This document shows positions 1 to 9,150 of a DNA stretch of 64,000 nucleotides, piece after piece. The stretch is from Micropruina glycogenica (GTDB lineage Bacteria; Actinomycetota; Actinomycetes; Propionibacteriales; Propionibacteriaceae), in NCBI RefSeq assembly GCF_900289045.1, contig NZ_LT985188.1:3038001-3102000 (forward strand), written 5' to 3'. Every line of letters begins with the position of its first letter. Position 1 is the first letter of the stretch. Made by a program: the position numbers and the translations under genes. Below the pieces are notes generated by a model that saw only the letters and a list, made by a program, of their open reading frames with translations, did not search any database and had not been told where the DNA came from.

Positions 1-536
1 CCGCCGTCGGTGCCACCGGTGAGGTTCCAGATCACCCAGGTGTCCATGTTGCCCATGACCAGATCGCCGGCCTCGGCCTTCTCGCGGGCGCCCTCGACGT
101 TGTCGAGGATCCACTTCACCTTGGGGCCCGAGAAGTAGGTCGCCAGCGGCAGGCCCACTCGGTCCTTGTACTTGTCCTGGTCGCCGCCGCCGAGCTCGTC
201 GACGATCTTGGCGGTGCGGGTGTCTTGCCACACGATTGCGTTGTACACCGGCTCGCCGGTGTTCTTGTCCCAGACCAGCGTGGTCTCGCGCTGGTTGGTC
301 ACGCCGACCGCAGCGAGGTGGTCTTTGTTGACCTGGGCATCGGCGAGGGCGATGCCGACGACCTCGCGAATGTTCGTCCAGATCTCTTTGGCGTCGTGTT
401 CGACCCAGCCAGCCTTGGGGAAGATCTGCTCGTGTTCCTTCTGGCCGGTAGCGACGACGCGGCCCTCGTGATTGAACACGATCGCGCGGGAGCTGGTGGT
501 TCCCTGGTCGATCGCGAGGACGTACTTCTCAGCCAT
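1..536 (-). CDS. glpK: Glycerol kinase (N-terminal part, cut by window edge)
   Basis: Phosphorylates glycerol with ATP to sn-glycerol 3-phosphate in the cytoplasm. About 178 residues are visible, beginning [20 protein letters not shown]. The DQGTTSSR phosphate-binding loop of FGGY kinases, GVTNQRET and the IVWQDTRTA motif are all present. The ATG at 536-534 puts the kinase motif at the usual distance from the N-terminus. The gene reads leftward and runs off the window, so only about the first third is seen. It lies just downstream of the facilitator gene on the same strand (108-bp gap), as in a glpF-glpK operon. The product feeds GlpABC, encoded nearby on the other strand. Confidence 0.95.
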   Translation of the reverse strand, partial: MAEKYVLAIDQGTTSSRAIVFNHEGRVVATGQKEHEQIFPKAGWVEHDAKEIWTNIREVVGIALADAQVNKDHLAAVGVTNQRETTLVWDKNTGEPVYNAIVWQDTRTAKIVDELGGGDQDKYKDRVGLPLATYFSGPKVKWILDNVEGAREKAEAGDLVMGNMDTWVIWNLTGGTDG

Positions 537-644
537 TGTGTTCCTTTCCACATCCTTGTAGAGGCTTTAACCATGGTGCCCTGTGCCGGGCGGCTACACC
601 ACTGGGTGCCTACCGCCCGGCACTACGGGCTTACTGCGAACCGG

Positions 645-1406
645 TCAGGGCAGCAGCACGTGCGACAGCAGACCGGCGACCACGCCACCGATGATCGGGC
701 CGACCACCGGAATCCACGAGTAGGCCCAGTCAGAGCTGCCCTTGTTGGGAATCGGCAGCACGGCGTGAGCGATGCGCGGGCCGAGGTCACGGGCCGGGTT
801 GATCGCGTAACCGGTGGGGCCACCGAGCGAGGCGCCGATGCCGACGACCAGCAGGGCCACGCCGAGTGCGCCCAGCCAGCCCAGGCCGGCGGGGGTGTTG
901 GTGGCCGAATCGCCCCAGTGACCCGCGGCGAGCACCACGAACACCAGCACGAAGGTGGCCAGGATCTCAGTCATCAGGTTCCACACCGTGTCGCGAATCT
1001 CGGGGCCGGTGGAGAAGACGCCCAGCTTGAAGCCCTCGGGGGCGTCGCCGTCGAACTGCTTCTTGTAGGCCAGCCAGGCCAGCACCGCACCGATGAAGGC
1101 ACCGATCAGCTGCGCGCCGATGTAGGTCGAGATCGACATGAAGTCGACCGGAATGCCGGGCACGAACTCTTTGGCGCCTGACGCCACGACGCCCAGCGTG
1201 ACGGCCGGGTTGAGGTGCCCGCCCGACTTGTACGACACGAGGACGCCGGAAAAGACCGCCAGACCCCAGCCGAAGTTGACCATCAGGAACCCGGTTCCCT
1301 CGCCCTTGTTCTTCGGCAAGATGTTGTTGGCAACCACTCCGGCGCCGAGCAGCAGCAGCATGGCTGTGCCCACGGTTTCGGAGAGGAAGATGGTTGCGAG
1401 GTTCAT
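645..1406 (-). CDS. glpF: Glycerol uptake facilitator, MIP/aquaporin family
   Basis: A six-helix channel of about 253 residues that lets glycerol cross the membrane by facilitated diffusion. Both half-helix NPA signatures are visible: GGHLNPAVT near residue 67 and GYAINPARD near residue 205. Asp after the second NPAR is typical of glycerol-conducting rather than water-only channels. The ATG at 1406 is preferred over upstream in-frame ATGs because GAAGGGAG lies about 10 nt before it and the protein then starts MNLATIFLSE, directly in helix 1. It probably forms an operon with glpK downstream and is divergent from the SorC-type regulator, a likely controller. Confidence 0.93.
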   Translation of the reverse strand: MNLATIFLSETVGTAMLLLLGAGVVANNILPKNKGEGTGFLMVNFGWGLAVFSGVLVSYKSGGHLNPAVTLGVVASGAKEFVPGIPVDFMSISTYIGAQLIGAFIGAVLAWLAYKKQFDGDAPEGFKLGVFSTGPEIRDTVWNLMTEILATFVLVFVVLAAGHWGDSATNTPAGLGWLGALGVALLVVGIGASLGGPTGYAINPARDLGPRIAHAVLPIPNKGSSDWAYSWIPVVGPIIGGVVAGLLSHVLLP

Positions 1407-1622
1407 GTCACTCAAACTCCCTTCAGGCATCATCTGCGATGCCACCCAGTGACCGGAGTGCTCCGGTCAACCAAAAACTACGCTGCTCACTCCTGGAGCG
1501 GCGGGGATTCGAGGGGGTGTCGGTGCGGTCACCGCAAAGGCTTTCGCGGTTGCGCACCGTACGGCCATCCACCGAGGCCGTCGGCCTCAGTCTTGCCAGT
1601 GCTGAACGGATGCGCTAGTACT

Positions 1623-1638
1623 GTGCACGAACGTGCAC
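1623..1638. promoter_or_regulatory. Candidate operator, palindrome GTGCACG-AA-CGTGCAC
   Basis: Two perfect 7-bp inverted arms (GTGCACG and CGTGCAC) are separated by AA. The site ends 15 bp before the ATG of the SorC-type regulator, almost at its ribosome-binding site, and lies in the divergent gap with glpF. The position suits autoregulation or coordinate control of glpFK. The binding protein is inferred, not shown. Confidence 0.4.
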
Positions 1639-1653
1639 CGGCCTGGAGGAGCG

Positions 1654-2604
1654 ATGAACACGCGCTACGACGACATGTACCAGGCTGCGTCCCGCTACTA
1701 CGTGCAGGGCGAAACCATGGACGCGATCGCCAAGCAACTCGGCCTCTCGCGGTCGAGCGTCAGCCGGTTGCTCAAAGAGGCCCGGGAAACCGGTCTTGTG
1801 CGCATCAGCCTGGCCGACGAGGCCGGTTCACGCTCACCGCTGGCCGCGTCGATCGGTCGCACGTTCGGGGTTCGGGTGCATCTGGTCGCGGTGCGCGAGG
1901 GCGTGTCGGAGCAGCGTCGTTTCGACCAGGTGGCGCGTCTGGCCGGGCGGCTGTTCAGCGAGGCTGTCACCGACCACTGCGTGATCGGGGTGGCCTGGGG
2001 TGTCACGTCGTCCCTGGTCGTGCGTTATCTGCAGCCCAAGCCGCTGGTCGACTCGATCGTGGTGCAGATGAACGGCGGCACCAACCAGTGGAGTTCGGGC
2101 ATTCCCTACGTGGGCGAGATTCTGCAGAGCGTCGGCGACGCCTTCAACTCGCGCGTCGTCTACTTTCCGGTGCCGGCCTTCTTCGACTACGCCGAAACCA
2201 AGAACGCCATGTGGCGTGAACGCTCGGTGCAGAACGTGATCGCGTTGCAGCACCGGCTCGACGTGGTGGTGTTCGGGGTCGGGTGCCTCAAGGGACGCGT
2301 GCCTTCGCACGTGTACACCGCCGGGTACATGGACGACGCCGACAAGCTGCAGCTGTCGGCCGACGGCGTGGTGGGCGACGTGGCCACGGTGCTGCTGCGC
2401 GAGGACGGCTCCTGGCGCGACATCGGCTTCAACGAGCGAGCCTCGGGCCTCAACCCGGCCGAACTGGCGCGGGTGCCGCGGCGGTTCTGCGTGGTGGCCG
2501 ACCCGTCCCGGGCGGCGGCGGTGGTCGGCGCACTGCGCGCCGGCACCACCACCGATCTGGTGATCGACGACGGCACCGCTCGCGCCGTGGTCGACCGGCT
2601 GTGA
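1654..2604 (+). CDS. SorC-family transcriptional regulator
   Basis: A sugar- or polyol-phosphate-responsive DNA-binding regulator of about 316 residues. The N-terminal helix-turn-helix (residues ~15-50) includes MDAIAKQLGLSRSSVSRLLK. The rest is the SorC/DeoR-type effector-binding domain, with GVAWGVTSSLVV, QMNGGTNQ and VVFGVGCLKG resembling the NagB-like fold. The ATG at 1654 follows GGAGGAG closely and starts MNTRYDDMYQAASRYYVQG; an in-frame ATG 21 bp upstream lacks such a site. It is divergent from glpF-glpK and overlaps the next gene by 3 nt, so the two are co-transcribed. Its effector is probably glycerol 3-phosphate or a related polyol phosphate, by context only. Confidence 0.85.
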   Translation: MNTRYDDMYQAASRYYVQGETMDAIAKQLGLSRSSVSRLLKEARETGLVRISLADEAGSRSPLAASIGRTFGVRVHLVAVREGVSEQRRFDQVARLAGRLFSEAVTDHCVIGVAWGVTSSLVVRYLQPKPLVDSIVVQMNGGTNQWSSGIPYVGEILQSVGDAFNSRVVYFPVPAFFDYAETKNAMWRERSVQNVIALQHRLDVVVFGVGCLKGRVPSHVYTAGYMDDADKLQLSADGVVGDVATVLLREDGSWRDIGFNERASGLNPAELARVPRRFCVVADPSRAAAVVGALRAGTTTDLVIDDGTARAVVDRL

Positions 2605-4451
2605 GCTCCGCAACCACCGGTGGGCCTCGTCGAGACCTGATCGGCGCGCTTTCTCTGTTGGAGTCGTGGGACCGACCCGCCTGGTGGACGCCCCCCGGAG
2701 CGCCGCACCGGCTCGAAGCCCTGATCGGCACCCCCGGCGAGCCGGGGCACCTGCGCATCGAGCACTGGTTCGCCGGCCAGGCCCGCCCGGACAATCCGTG
2801 GCTGCGTGGCGACGTGGTGAGCACCCAAGCACTCGGCCCGGCGGCCCTCGGCCAACGCGGCCGGGCCGGCACGGCCACCCACGAACTGCTGGCCCACGTG
2901 CCCGAGCCGGACGGTGTGGTGGCCTACGCCTGGGCGGTCAACGACCCCACCCCTCGGCGCTGGCGACGGCTGGGGATCGTCACGCAACTGCCGTCCGAGC
3001 CGGATCGTCCCTTGTGGGACGGCCCCGAAGGCCCCGCCGAGTGGGGTGCCGGACGCGTGGTGGCCACGGCCACCGCCGCCACCCGGCTGCGTTCGGGGTG
3101 GGTGCAGGCACTGGTGCAGGTCGACGACAGCATCTACCACCTGCACCGGCAGCAACGGGGTGGCAAGGTGCGCTGGCTGCGGCACGCCTGCCTGCGGCTG
3201 GCCGACCCGGCGCCGTTCGCGATCGCGTCCGAACCGTCGATGAAGGTGGCGCAGGTCAGCGGCGAGACCGACAGCCAACCCGAGCGGCCGCGGCGCACCC
3301 TGTCGTCGTCAGAGTCCCGATCGGGGGTGCGCGGCACCGACCTGGGCGTGCGCATCGACCACGCAGGCCAGGCGTTCATGCTGTTCGGCGACACCCACTG
3401 GACCCGGCGCCGGTTGGGCACCCGCGACAGCATCGCCGCGGTGCACCAGCCCGACGCCGACCTGCCGTCGGTCACGTTTCACGGGTCGCCGACCGCCATC
3501 ACCGGCGGTGGCACCACCCTGCGCGAGTACGACGTGCCGCTGGACGCCTTCAGCCTCGACGGCGAGCTGTATGCCTTCTTCACGTCCAACCACTTTCGCG
3601 ACGCGCAGGTGATGGGGCGCAGCGTGCTCACCCGCGCACCCCGGCCGGTCATCGAGCCAACGGCGCGGTGGCGTCCACTGCGGTTCGCCTACCGAGGCAC
3701 CTTCTCGACGCACCGGTTCGTCAACGTGTCGGTGCAGCGCTGGGGCGACCACCTGTACCTGTGGGGCACCGGCGCCTACCGCGCCGACGACGTGCGGCTG
3801 GCCAGGGTCGACCTGACCACCCCGGGGCTGGCCCGCAGCCTGCGCAGCGGCTCGGGCGCCGTGTTGCGCGAGGCCGTCCGGTACTGGGTGGCGCCACACA
3901 CCCCCGTCATCCCGGCGAACGCCGCGATATCCCAACCACACGAGCGGCTCTTGTCGGCCCACGGATCGGACGACCAGCTCTGGTCACCCCACGAATCGGA
4001 CGCCCGCCCGCTGTTCACGCCCGGAGCCCTGGGCGAGCTGTCCGTGCGCTGGGTGCCCGATCTGGGCCGATTCGTGATGCTCACCATGAGCGGCCCGGAC
4101 GACTCGATCGGCGCGGCGGTCGTCTTGCGCACGGCGGAGCGTCCCTGGGGGCCGTGGTCACCGAGGCTGCGGCTCTTCGACTGGATCGAAGGCGGCATGA
4201 GCTTCGCCGACGAGCGCCGCCGTTTCATCAAGGCCCACCGCGACGGCAGCGACCCGGTGGGTGACGCGATCTTCGCCGGCCAGGCCGCCGCCACCGGGGC
4301 CGCCTACGCCCCCTACCTGTTCGACGCCCGCGTGCAGGCCGGACGCCTGGTGCTGCGCTACACGCTGTCGACCTGGAATCCCTACCAGGTGGTCTTGATG
4401 CGACACCGCCTCGCGGTAGATGATCTGATAACAACCTCGTATTTGGTGTGA
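2601..4451 (+). CDS. DUF4185-like protein, function unknown
   Basis: About 616 residues with no signal peptide. It starts at GTG 2601, overlapping the regulator's TGA, so it is translationally coupled. Residues ~240-610 resemble DUF4185, a beta-propeller-like domain related to glycoside-hydrolase folds: FMLFGDTHW, GGGTTLREYDVPLDAF and YAFFTSNHF. The first ~230 residues are not recognised. Around residue 435 the coding sequence contains a copy of the chromosome's 26-bp palindromic repeat, giving the in-frame peptide HTPVIPANAAIS. The repeat either inserted without breaking the frame or marks a tolerated loop. Its role beside the glycerol genes is unknown. Confidence 0.6.
   Translation: MSSATTGGPRRDLIGALSLLESWDRPAWWTPPGAPHRLEALIGTPGEPGHLRIEHWFAGQARPDNPWLRGDVVSTQALGPAALGQRGRAGTATHELLAHVPEPDGVVAYAWAVNDPTPRRWRRLGIVTQLPSEPDRPLWDGPEGPAEWGAGRVVATATAATRLRSGWVQALVQVDDSIYHLHRQQRGGKVRWLRHACLRLADPAPFAIASEPSMKVAQVSGETDSQPERPRRTLSSSESRSGVRGTDLGVRIDHAGQAFMLFGDTHWTRRRLGTRDSIAAVHQPDADLPSVTFHGSPTAITGGGTTLREYDVPLDAFSLDGELYAFFTSNHFRDAQVMGRSVLTRAPRPVIEPTARWRPLRFAYRGTFSTHRFVNVSVQRWGDHLYLWGTGAYRADDVRLARVDLTTPGLARSLRSGSGAVLREAVRYWVAPHTPVIPANAAISQPHERLLSAHGSDDQLWSPHESDARPLFTPGALGELSVRWVPDLGRFVMLTMSGPDDSIGAAVVLRTAERPWGPWSPRLRLFDWIEGGMSFADERRRFIKAHRDGSDPVGDAIFAGQAAATGAAYAPYLFDARVQAGRLVLRYTLSTWNPYQVVLMRHRLAVDDLITTSYLV
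3905..3933. repeat. Palindromic repeat (family A) inside a gene
   Basis: A copy of the dispersed palindrome with consensus GTCATCCCGGCG then AACGCCGGGATCTC, here diverged at its end (CGCGATATC). It lies in frame within the DUF4185-like gene. Other copies are at 8764, 9516, 15841, 24681, 27541, 29543, 29668, 34031 and 44646. Confidence 0.75.
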
Positions 4452-4630
4452 AAAGTTGCCTGCCCGATGAACGAAGGTCAGTGAGTGGACGGGAGGCGTG
4501 CACGTCCGCCCCAACGACCGGGCCGTTAAGGGCGCGAACTCACCACACTGAATAGTGTGGCCAGCACAGGGCAGTTCGCCGCCGAGCAACGATGTTCACG
4601 GCGCTGACCCGCAAGTGATCGGAGGTCGAC

Positions 4631-6208
4631 ATGAAGACCCTCTCCGCAGATGTGGTGGTGGTGGGTGGCGGCTCCACGGGCGCCGGCGTCGTCCGAGACG
4701 TGGCCATGCGTGGCTACTCGGCGATTCTGGTCGACCGGGCCGACCTCGGCCAGGGCACCACCGGCCGCTACCACGGCCTGCTGCACTCGGGCGGACGCTA
4801 CGTGGTCAGCGACCCGCACTCGGCCACCGAGTGCGCCGAAGAGAATGCGATCATCGCCCGGATCCAGGCGCACGCGGTCGAGCGCACCGGTGGCTACTTC
4901 GTGGCCACCCATGTCGATGACCCGTCCTGGGGCGACGAGTGGGCCAAGGGCGCGACCGACACCAAGGTGCCGTTCGAAGAGGTGTCGGTCACCGAGGTGC
5001 TGAAGGCCGAGCCACGGGTCAACCCCAAGATCAGCCGCGCCTTCAAGGTCGAAGACGGCTCGGTCGACGGCTGGCAGATGGTGTGGAGTGCCGCCAACTC
5101 GGCCAAGCTGTACGGCGCGCAGATTCTCACCTACCACCGCGTCACCAACATCGAACGCGATGGCGACCGGGTCGCACAGGTGATCTGCACCGATGAGAAG
5201 ACCGGCGAAGAGGTGCGCATCAACACCAACTTCGTGCTCAACTGCGCCGCCGCCTGGGGCGGCCAGATCGCTCACATGGCCGGCTGCCCCGACGTTCAGG
5301 TGGTGCCGGGCGCGGGCATCATGATCGCGATGAACCACCGGCTCACCAACAGCGTGGTGAACCGGCTCACCTACCCGGCCGACGGCGACATTCTGGTGCC
5401 GGTGCACACCGTGTGCATCATCGGCACCACCGACCAGAAGGCCGACGACCCCGATCGTCTGGAGATCGCCTGGGACGAGGTGCAGCAGATGATGGACTGC
5501 GGCGAACTGCTGGTGCCCGGGTTCCGCAAGGCCAGGGCGATTCACGCCTGGGCCGGGGCCCGTCCGCTCGTGAAGGACTCGCGGGTGGGTTCGGGCGACA
5601 CCCGGCACATGAGCCGCGGCATGTCGATCATCGACCACTCCGAACGCGACGGCTTGAAGGGCCTGCTCACCATCGCCGGCGGCAAGCTCACCACGTACCG
5701 CCTGATGGCCGAGAACGTGGTCAACGCCATGTGCGAGCAGTTGGGCGAGTCGAGGCCGTGCCGCACCGCCGACGAGCAGGTGCCGGGGTCGGAAGACAAG
5801 AAGAACTACGTGATCACGCACCGGCTCGAAGAGCGTGAGCACGACCGGTTCGACGACCAGATCCTCTGCGAGTGCGAACTGATGAGCAAGGGCATGTTCA
5901 CCCGCGCCCTGGTCGATCAGCCCAAGGGCAACTTCGACGACCTGCGCCGCCAACTGCGCCTGGGCATGGGCCCTTGTCAGGGCGGTTTCTGCTCGATGCG
6001 CGCCACCGGGGTGGCGTTGCAGAGCGAGCACATCGACGTCGAGCGGGCCACCGGCCTGATGCGGCTGTTCCTGAAGAACCGGTGGATCGGCATCTGGCCG
6101 ATTCTCTACGGCGATCAGGTGCGCCAGACCGCCCTCGACAACTGGATCTTCCAGGGCACGCTCGACGTCGAGCGTCTGCCCGGCCCGACGCATGAGGAGG
6201 TCGTGTGA
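4631..6208 (+). CDS. glpA: Anaerobic glycerol-3-phosphate dehydrogenase, subunit A
   Basis: FAD-dependent catalytic subunit (525 aa) that oxidises sn-glycerol 3-phosphate to dihydroxyacetone phosphate and passes electrons through GlpB and GlpC to the quinone pool. The FAD dinucleotide fold is at the N-terminus (VVGGGSTGAG, residues ~10-20), and the conserved GGKLTTYR lies in the middle. The C-terminal BFD-like [2Fe-2S] domain carries ILCECE and GMGPCQGGFC; this Cys-rich tail separates GlpA from aerobic GlpD. ATG 4631 is preceded by GGAGG at 5 nt. It leads a three-gene operon with overlapping stops and starts. Its substrate comes from GlpK and GlpF. Confidence 0.96.
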   Translation: MKTLSADVVVVGGGSTGAGVVRDVAMRGYSAILVDRADLGQGTTGRYHGLLHSGGRYVVSDPHSATECAEENAIIARIQAHAVERTGGYFVATHVDDPSWGDEWAKGATDTKVPFEEVSVTEVLKAEPRVNPKISRAFKVEDGSVDGWQMVWSAANSAKLYGAQILTYHRVTNIERDGDRVAQVICTDEKTGEEVRINTNFVLNCAAAWGGQIAHMAGCPDVQVVPGAGIMIAMNHRLTNSVVNRLTYPADGDILVPVHTVCIIGTTDQKADDPDRLEIAWDEVQQMMDCGELLVPGFRKARAIHAWAGARPLVKDSRVGSGDTRHMSRGMSIIDHSERDGLKGLLTIAGGKLTTYRLMAENVVNAMCEQLGESRPCRTADEQVPGSEDKKNYVITHRLEEREHDRFDDQILCECELMSKGMFTRALVDQPKGNFDDLRRQLRLGMGPCQGGFCSMRATGVALQSEHIDVERATGLMRLFLKNRWIGIWPILYGDQVRQTALDNWIFQGTLDVERLPGPTHEEVV

Positions 6209-7488
6209 TGACGCGAGTCGTGGTGATCGGTGCCGGCCCCGCGGGCCTGGTCGCGGCCATTCGGCTGGCCGAGGGCGGTGCCCGGGTGGCGCTGCTCAAC
6301 AAGGGCACCGGCGGCCTGCAGCTCGGCCAGGGCACCTTGGACATCCTGGGTTACGGCCCCGACCGGGTCGAGCGTCCGCTGGACGCTCTGGCCGGCTTTG
6401 CCGAGGCACACCCCGGCCACCCCTACGGGGTGCTGCCCGCCGATCTGGTGGCCCGCTCGGCGAACTACCTGCGCGATCTGGTCGGCCCGGCGCTGCTGGT
6501 GGGTGATGCGGCGTCCAACCTGCAGTTGCCCACCGCGGTGGGCGCGGTGCGTCCGACGGCGCTGGCCTCGCCCAGCATGACCGCCGGCGCCTGCGTCGAC
6601 GGCGCCCGGTTCGTGATCGTCGGCCTGCGCCAACTCAAGGACTTCTACCCCGAGTTGGTGGTCGGCAACCTGGTGCGCACCGACCTGCCCGGCGGCGGAC
6701 GGCTGCAGGCCCGGGCGGCGATGCTCGACCTGCCCGCCCGTGAGGGCGAGATCGACTCGACCGGCCTCACCTACGCCAGGGCACTGGACGACCCCGCGTA
6801 CCGCAAGCGCTTCGCCCAGGCGGTCAAGGCTGTGGTCGAGCCGGGCGAGACCGTCGGACTGCCGGCCGTGCTCGGCTTGGACGACCACAACGCCTGGAGC
6901 GAGGTCGCTGAGGCGATCGGCGCGCCGGTGTTCGAGATTCCGCTGCCGCCGCCGTCGGTGCCCGGCATGCGGCTCAACCGGGCCCTGACCGCGCGGGCCA
7001 AGGCCGCCGGCGTCCGAGTCGTGCCGGGCAGCAAGGTGACCGGTTTTCGGGCTTCGGGCGGCGCCGTCGACAGCGTGCAATTGGCCACGGCCGGCGGTGA
7101 CCGCGACTTCGTGGCCGACGCGTTCGTGCTTGCCACGGGCGGTTTTGAGTCAGGCGCCCTGACGGCTGACAGCTACCACAACGTGCACGAGTCGGTGTTC
7201 GACCTGCCGCTGCGCCGGCCCGAGGGTCACCTGGTGCACGGCGACTACTGGGGTGACCCGCAGCCGTTGTTCACCATCGGTGTCGAGGTCGACGAGCAGA
7301 TGCTGGTGCGGCACCCGGGCGGCGACCCCGTGTACACCAACCTCTACGCCGCCGGCGGAATTCTGGCCGGCGCCACCCGCTGGCAAGAGAAGTCGGGCGA
7401 AGGCATCGCGGTGGCCAGCGCCGTCCGGGCCGCAGACTCGATTCTCGCCGCAGCAGCCACCGCCACAGACCAAGGAGCAGCCTCATGA
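6208..7488 (+). CDS. glpB: Anaerobic glycerol-3-phosphate dehydrogenase, subunit B
   Basis: About 426 residues with an N-terminal FAD/FMN-type Rossmann motif (VVVIGAGPAGLVAAIRLAEG) and the C-terminal FAD-family signature YAAGGILAGATRW. GlpB links the catalytic A subunit to the membrane-anchoring iron-sulfur C subunit. Two starts are possible: GTG 6205, overlapping the glpA stop, or ATG 6208. GAGGAGG at 6194-6200 sits 7 nt from the ATG and only 4 nt from the GTG, so the ATG is chosen. The gene overlaps glpC by 4 nt (ATGA). Confidence 0.92.
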   Translation: MTRVVVIGAGPAGLVAAIRLAEGGARVALLNKGTGGLQLGQGTLDILGYGPDRVERPLDALAGFAEAHPGHPYGVLPADLVARSANYLRDLVGPALLVGDAASNLQLPTAVGAVRPTALASPSMTAGACVDGARFVIVGLRQLKDFYPELVVGNLVRTDLPGGGRLQARAAMLDLPAREGEIDSTGLTYARALDDPAYRKRFAQAVKAVVEPGETVGLPAVLGLDDHNAWSEVAEAIGAPVFEIPLPPPSVPGMRLNRALTARAKAAGVRVVPGSKVTGFRASGGAVDSVQLATAGGDRDFVADAFVLATGGFESGALTADSYHNVHESVFDLPLRRPEGHLVHGDYWGDPQPLFTIGVEVDEQMLVRHPGGDPVYTNLYAAGGILAGATRWQEKSGEGIAVASAVRAADSILAAAATATDQGAAS

Positions 7489-8720
7489 ACGCCTCGCACG
7501 GCCTCGAGTTCGCCCAGACTGAAGTCGCGCGGGCGTCCCTCGACCATTGCGTGAAGTGCACGATCTGCGAAACGCACTGCCCCGTGTCGGCGGTGACGCC
7601 GAAGTTCACCGGGCCCAAGTTCGTCGGGCCGCAGGCCGAGCGGTTTCGCCACGGTGAGTCGGTCGACCACTCGCTCGACTACTGCAGTTCGTGCGGGGCC
7701 TGCACGCTGGCCTGCCCGCAGGGGGTGAAGATCGCCGAAATCAACGGCCAGGCCCGCGCGGTGATGAAGGCCGACCACATGCCGCTGCGCGACCAGTTGA
7801 TTTCGCAGACCACGCTGATGGGCATGGCGATGACACCGGTCGCGCCCGTGGCCAACGCGGCGTTGTCACTCAAGCCGCTGCGCACGGTGATCGAAAAGGT
7901 GATGGGCATTCACCGCGACGCACCCATGCCGAAGGCCAACACCCAGACCATCACCGGCTGGCTGAAGAAGCGGCAGAACCCTGCCACCAAGGCGACCCGC
8001 GGCACTCTGGTGTTCTTTCACGGGTGCGCGGGCGGCTACTTCGAGGTCGAGACGTCGAAGAAGTCGATCGAGGTGCTCGAACACCTGGGCTATGAGGTGC
8101 TGGTGCCCAAGCAGGGCTGCTGCGGCCTGGCTCAGCAGTCGAACGGGCTGTTCGACGGCGCCACCGACAAGGTGCTCAAGCTGTGCGACGACCTGCGCTC
8201 GGCCGGACGCGACCTGACGATCATTTCGTCTTCGGGATCGTGCACCGGCATGCTCAAGCACGAGGCGCACGAGATCATGGGCGTCGACGACTCACGGCTC
8301 AAAGACGTGGGCACCCGCATTCGCGACATCATGGAGTTTCTGCTCGAGCTCTACGAGGCCGGCGAACTGCCCACCGACTTCAAGCCGATCGAACTCACCG
8401 CGGTGTACCACGCACCCTGCCAGTTGAAGAGCCAGGGCATGGGCCAGCCGGCCATGGAGATCCTGAAGCTGATTCCGGGCGTCGAGGCGGTCGAGTCGGG
8501 CGCCACCTGCTGCGGCATCGCGGGCACGTACGGGCTGAAGAAAGAGAAGTACGAGATCGCCCAAGCCGTCGGCAAACCGCTGTTCGACAAGGTGAAAGAG
8601 GTCAACCCCGAGTACGCGATGTGCGACACCGAAACCTGCCGCTGGCAGATCCGCAAGGGTTCCGGCGCCCAGGTCGAGCACCCGATCTTCCTGGTCCACC
8701 AGGCGTACGGGCTGAGGTGA
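7485..8720 (+). CDS. glpC: Anaerobic glycerol-3-phosphate dehydrogenase, subunit C
   Basis: About 411 residues, the iron-sulfur subunit that carries electrons from GlpAB to menaquinone at the membrane. Two [4Fe-4S] ferredoxin-type clusters are near the N-terminus: CVKCTICETHCP and CSSCGACTLACP. Two CCG domains typical of heterodisulfide-reductase-like and GlpC proteins follow: HGCAGGYF...GCCG and HAPCQLK...ATCCGIAG. The start overlaps glpB's stop (ATGA) after AAGGAG. It is the last gene of the operon; a repeat-rich gap follows. Confidence 0.94.
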   Translation: MNASHGLEFAQTEVARASLDHCVKCTICETHCPVSAVTPKFTGPKFVGPQAERFRHGESVDHSLDYCSSCGACTLACPQGVKIAEINGQARAVMKADHMPLRDQLISQTTLMGMAMTPVAPVANAALSLKPLRTVIEKVMGIHRDAPMPKANTQTITGWLKKRQNPATKATRGTLVFFHGCAGGYFEVETSKKSIEVLEHLGYEVLVPKQGCCGLAQQSNGLFDGATDKVLKLCDDLRSAGRDLTIISSSGSCTGMLKHEAHEIMGVDDSRLKDVGTRIRDIMEFLLELYEAGELPTDFKPIELTAVYHAPCQLKSQGMGQPAMEILKLIPGVEAVESGATCCGIAGTYGLKKEKYEIAQAVGKPLFDKVKEVNPEYAMCDTETCRWQIRKGSGAQVEHPIFLVHQAYGLR

Positions 8721-8763
8721 ACGTCGCTCGGCGGGCGAAGCTGAGAAACGCGGCGAGACAATT

Positions 8764-8966
8764 CGTCATACCTGCGAACGCCGGGATCTCTTCGGCCGAT
8801 CGGGTGTCGAGTCCCTCGGCTGAGCCAGTGTCCGCTGCGCGGGGTCGCTCCTGTCTCGCCCATGCCGAAGATCGTCGGCATTCGCTGCCCAAAGCTGCGT
8901 TCCCAGTGGGGCCGACGATCCCGCCAACGCCCACCAAACCTGGACAGGAGCAACCCCGCTCCGCTT
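8764..8966. repeat. Composite repeat, copy 1 of 2
   Basis: About 200 bp, nearly identical to 24681-24884. Each copy starts with the family-A palindrome. It also contains a long imperfect stem whose arms end in CTCCTGTC and GACAGGAG (8835-8855 and 8943-8964). Both copies lie between genes on the same strand sense. Confidence 0.8.
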
Positions 8967-9018
8967 CGCCCTACGTCCCAGCCCAGGGCCGGTTCAGCCT
9001 GGCAAGACCCGCCCGCCG

Positions 9019-9150
9019 CTGGCCAAGCTTGTCGAGACCCAACCGCTGGTGGAGTCCGTCGAGACCCAAACCGCTCATCGAGCCCTGTCGAGACCCATCA
9101 TTGGTCGAGCCGGTCGAGACCCAAACCGCTGGTCGAGCCTGTCGAGACCT
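9019..9150. repeat. Tandem array of five ~27-bp GTCGAGACC units
   Basis: Five units with core GTCGAGACCCAAACC, starting near 9019, 9046, 9073, 9101 and 9128. Unlike CRISPR repeats they have no unique spacers. Single copies of the same unit are scattered through the window, for example near 29638, 34265, 36768, 44688 and 52735. Confidence 0.75.

Noticed and set aside
4526-6193. 555-residue open frame on the minus strand
   Set aside because: It is the antisense shadow of glpA, rich in His, Arg, Val and Asp as expected for high-GC codons read backwards. GlpA has clear domains and a ribosome site.
9019-9150. Possible CRISPR array
   Set aside because: The units repeat end to end with no unique spacers of constant length, no cas genes are nearby, and the same unit occurs singly elsewhere.
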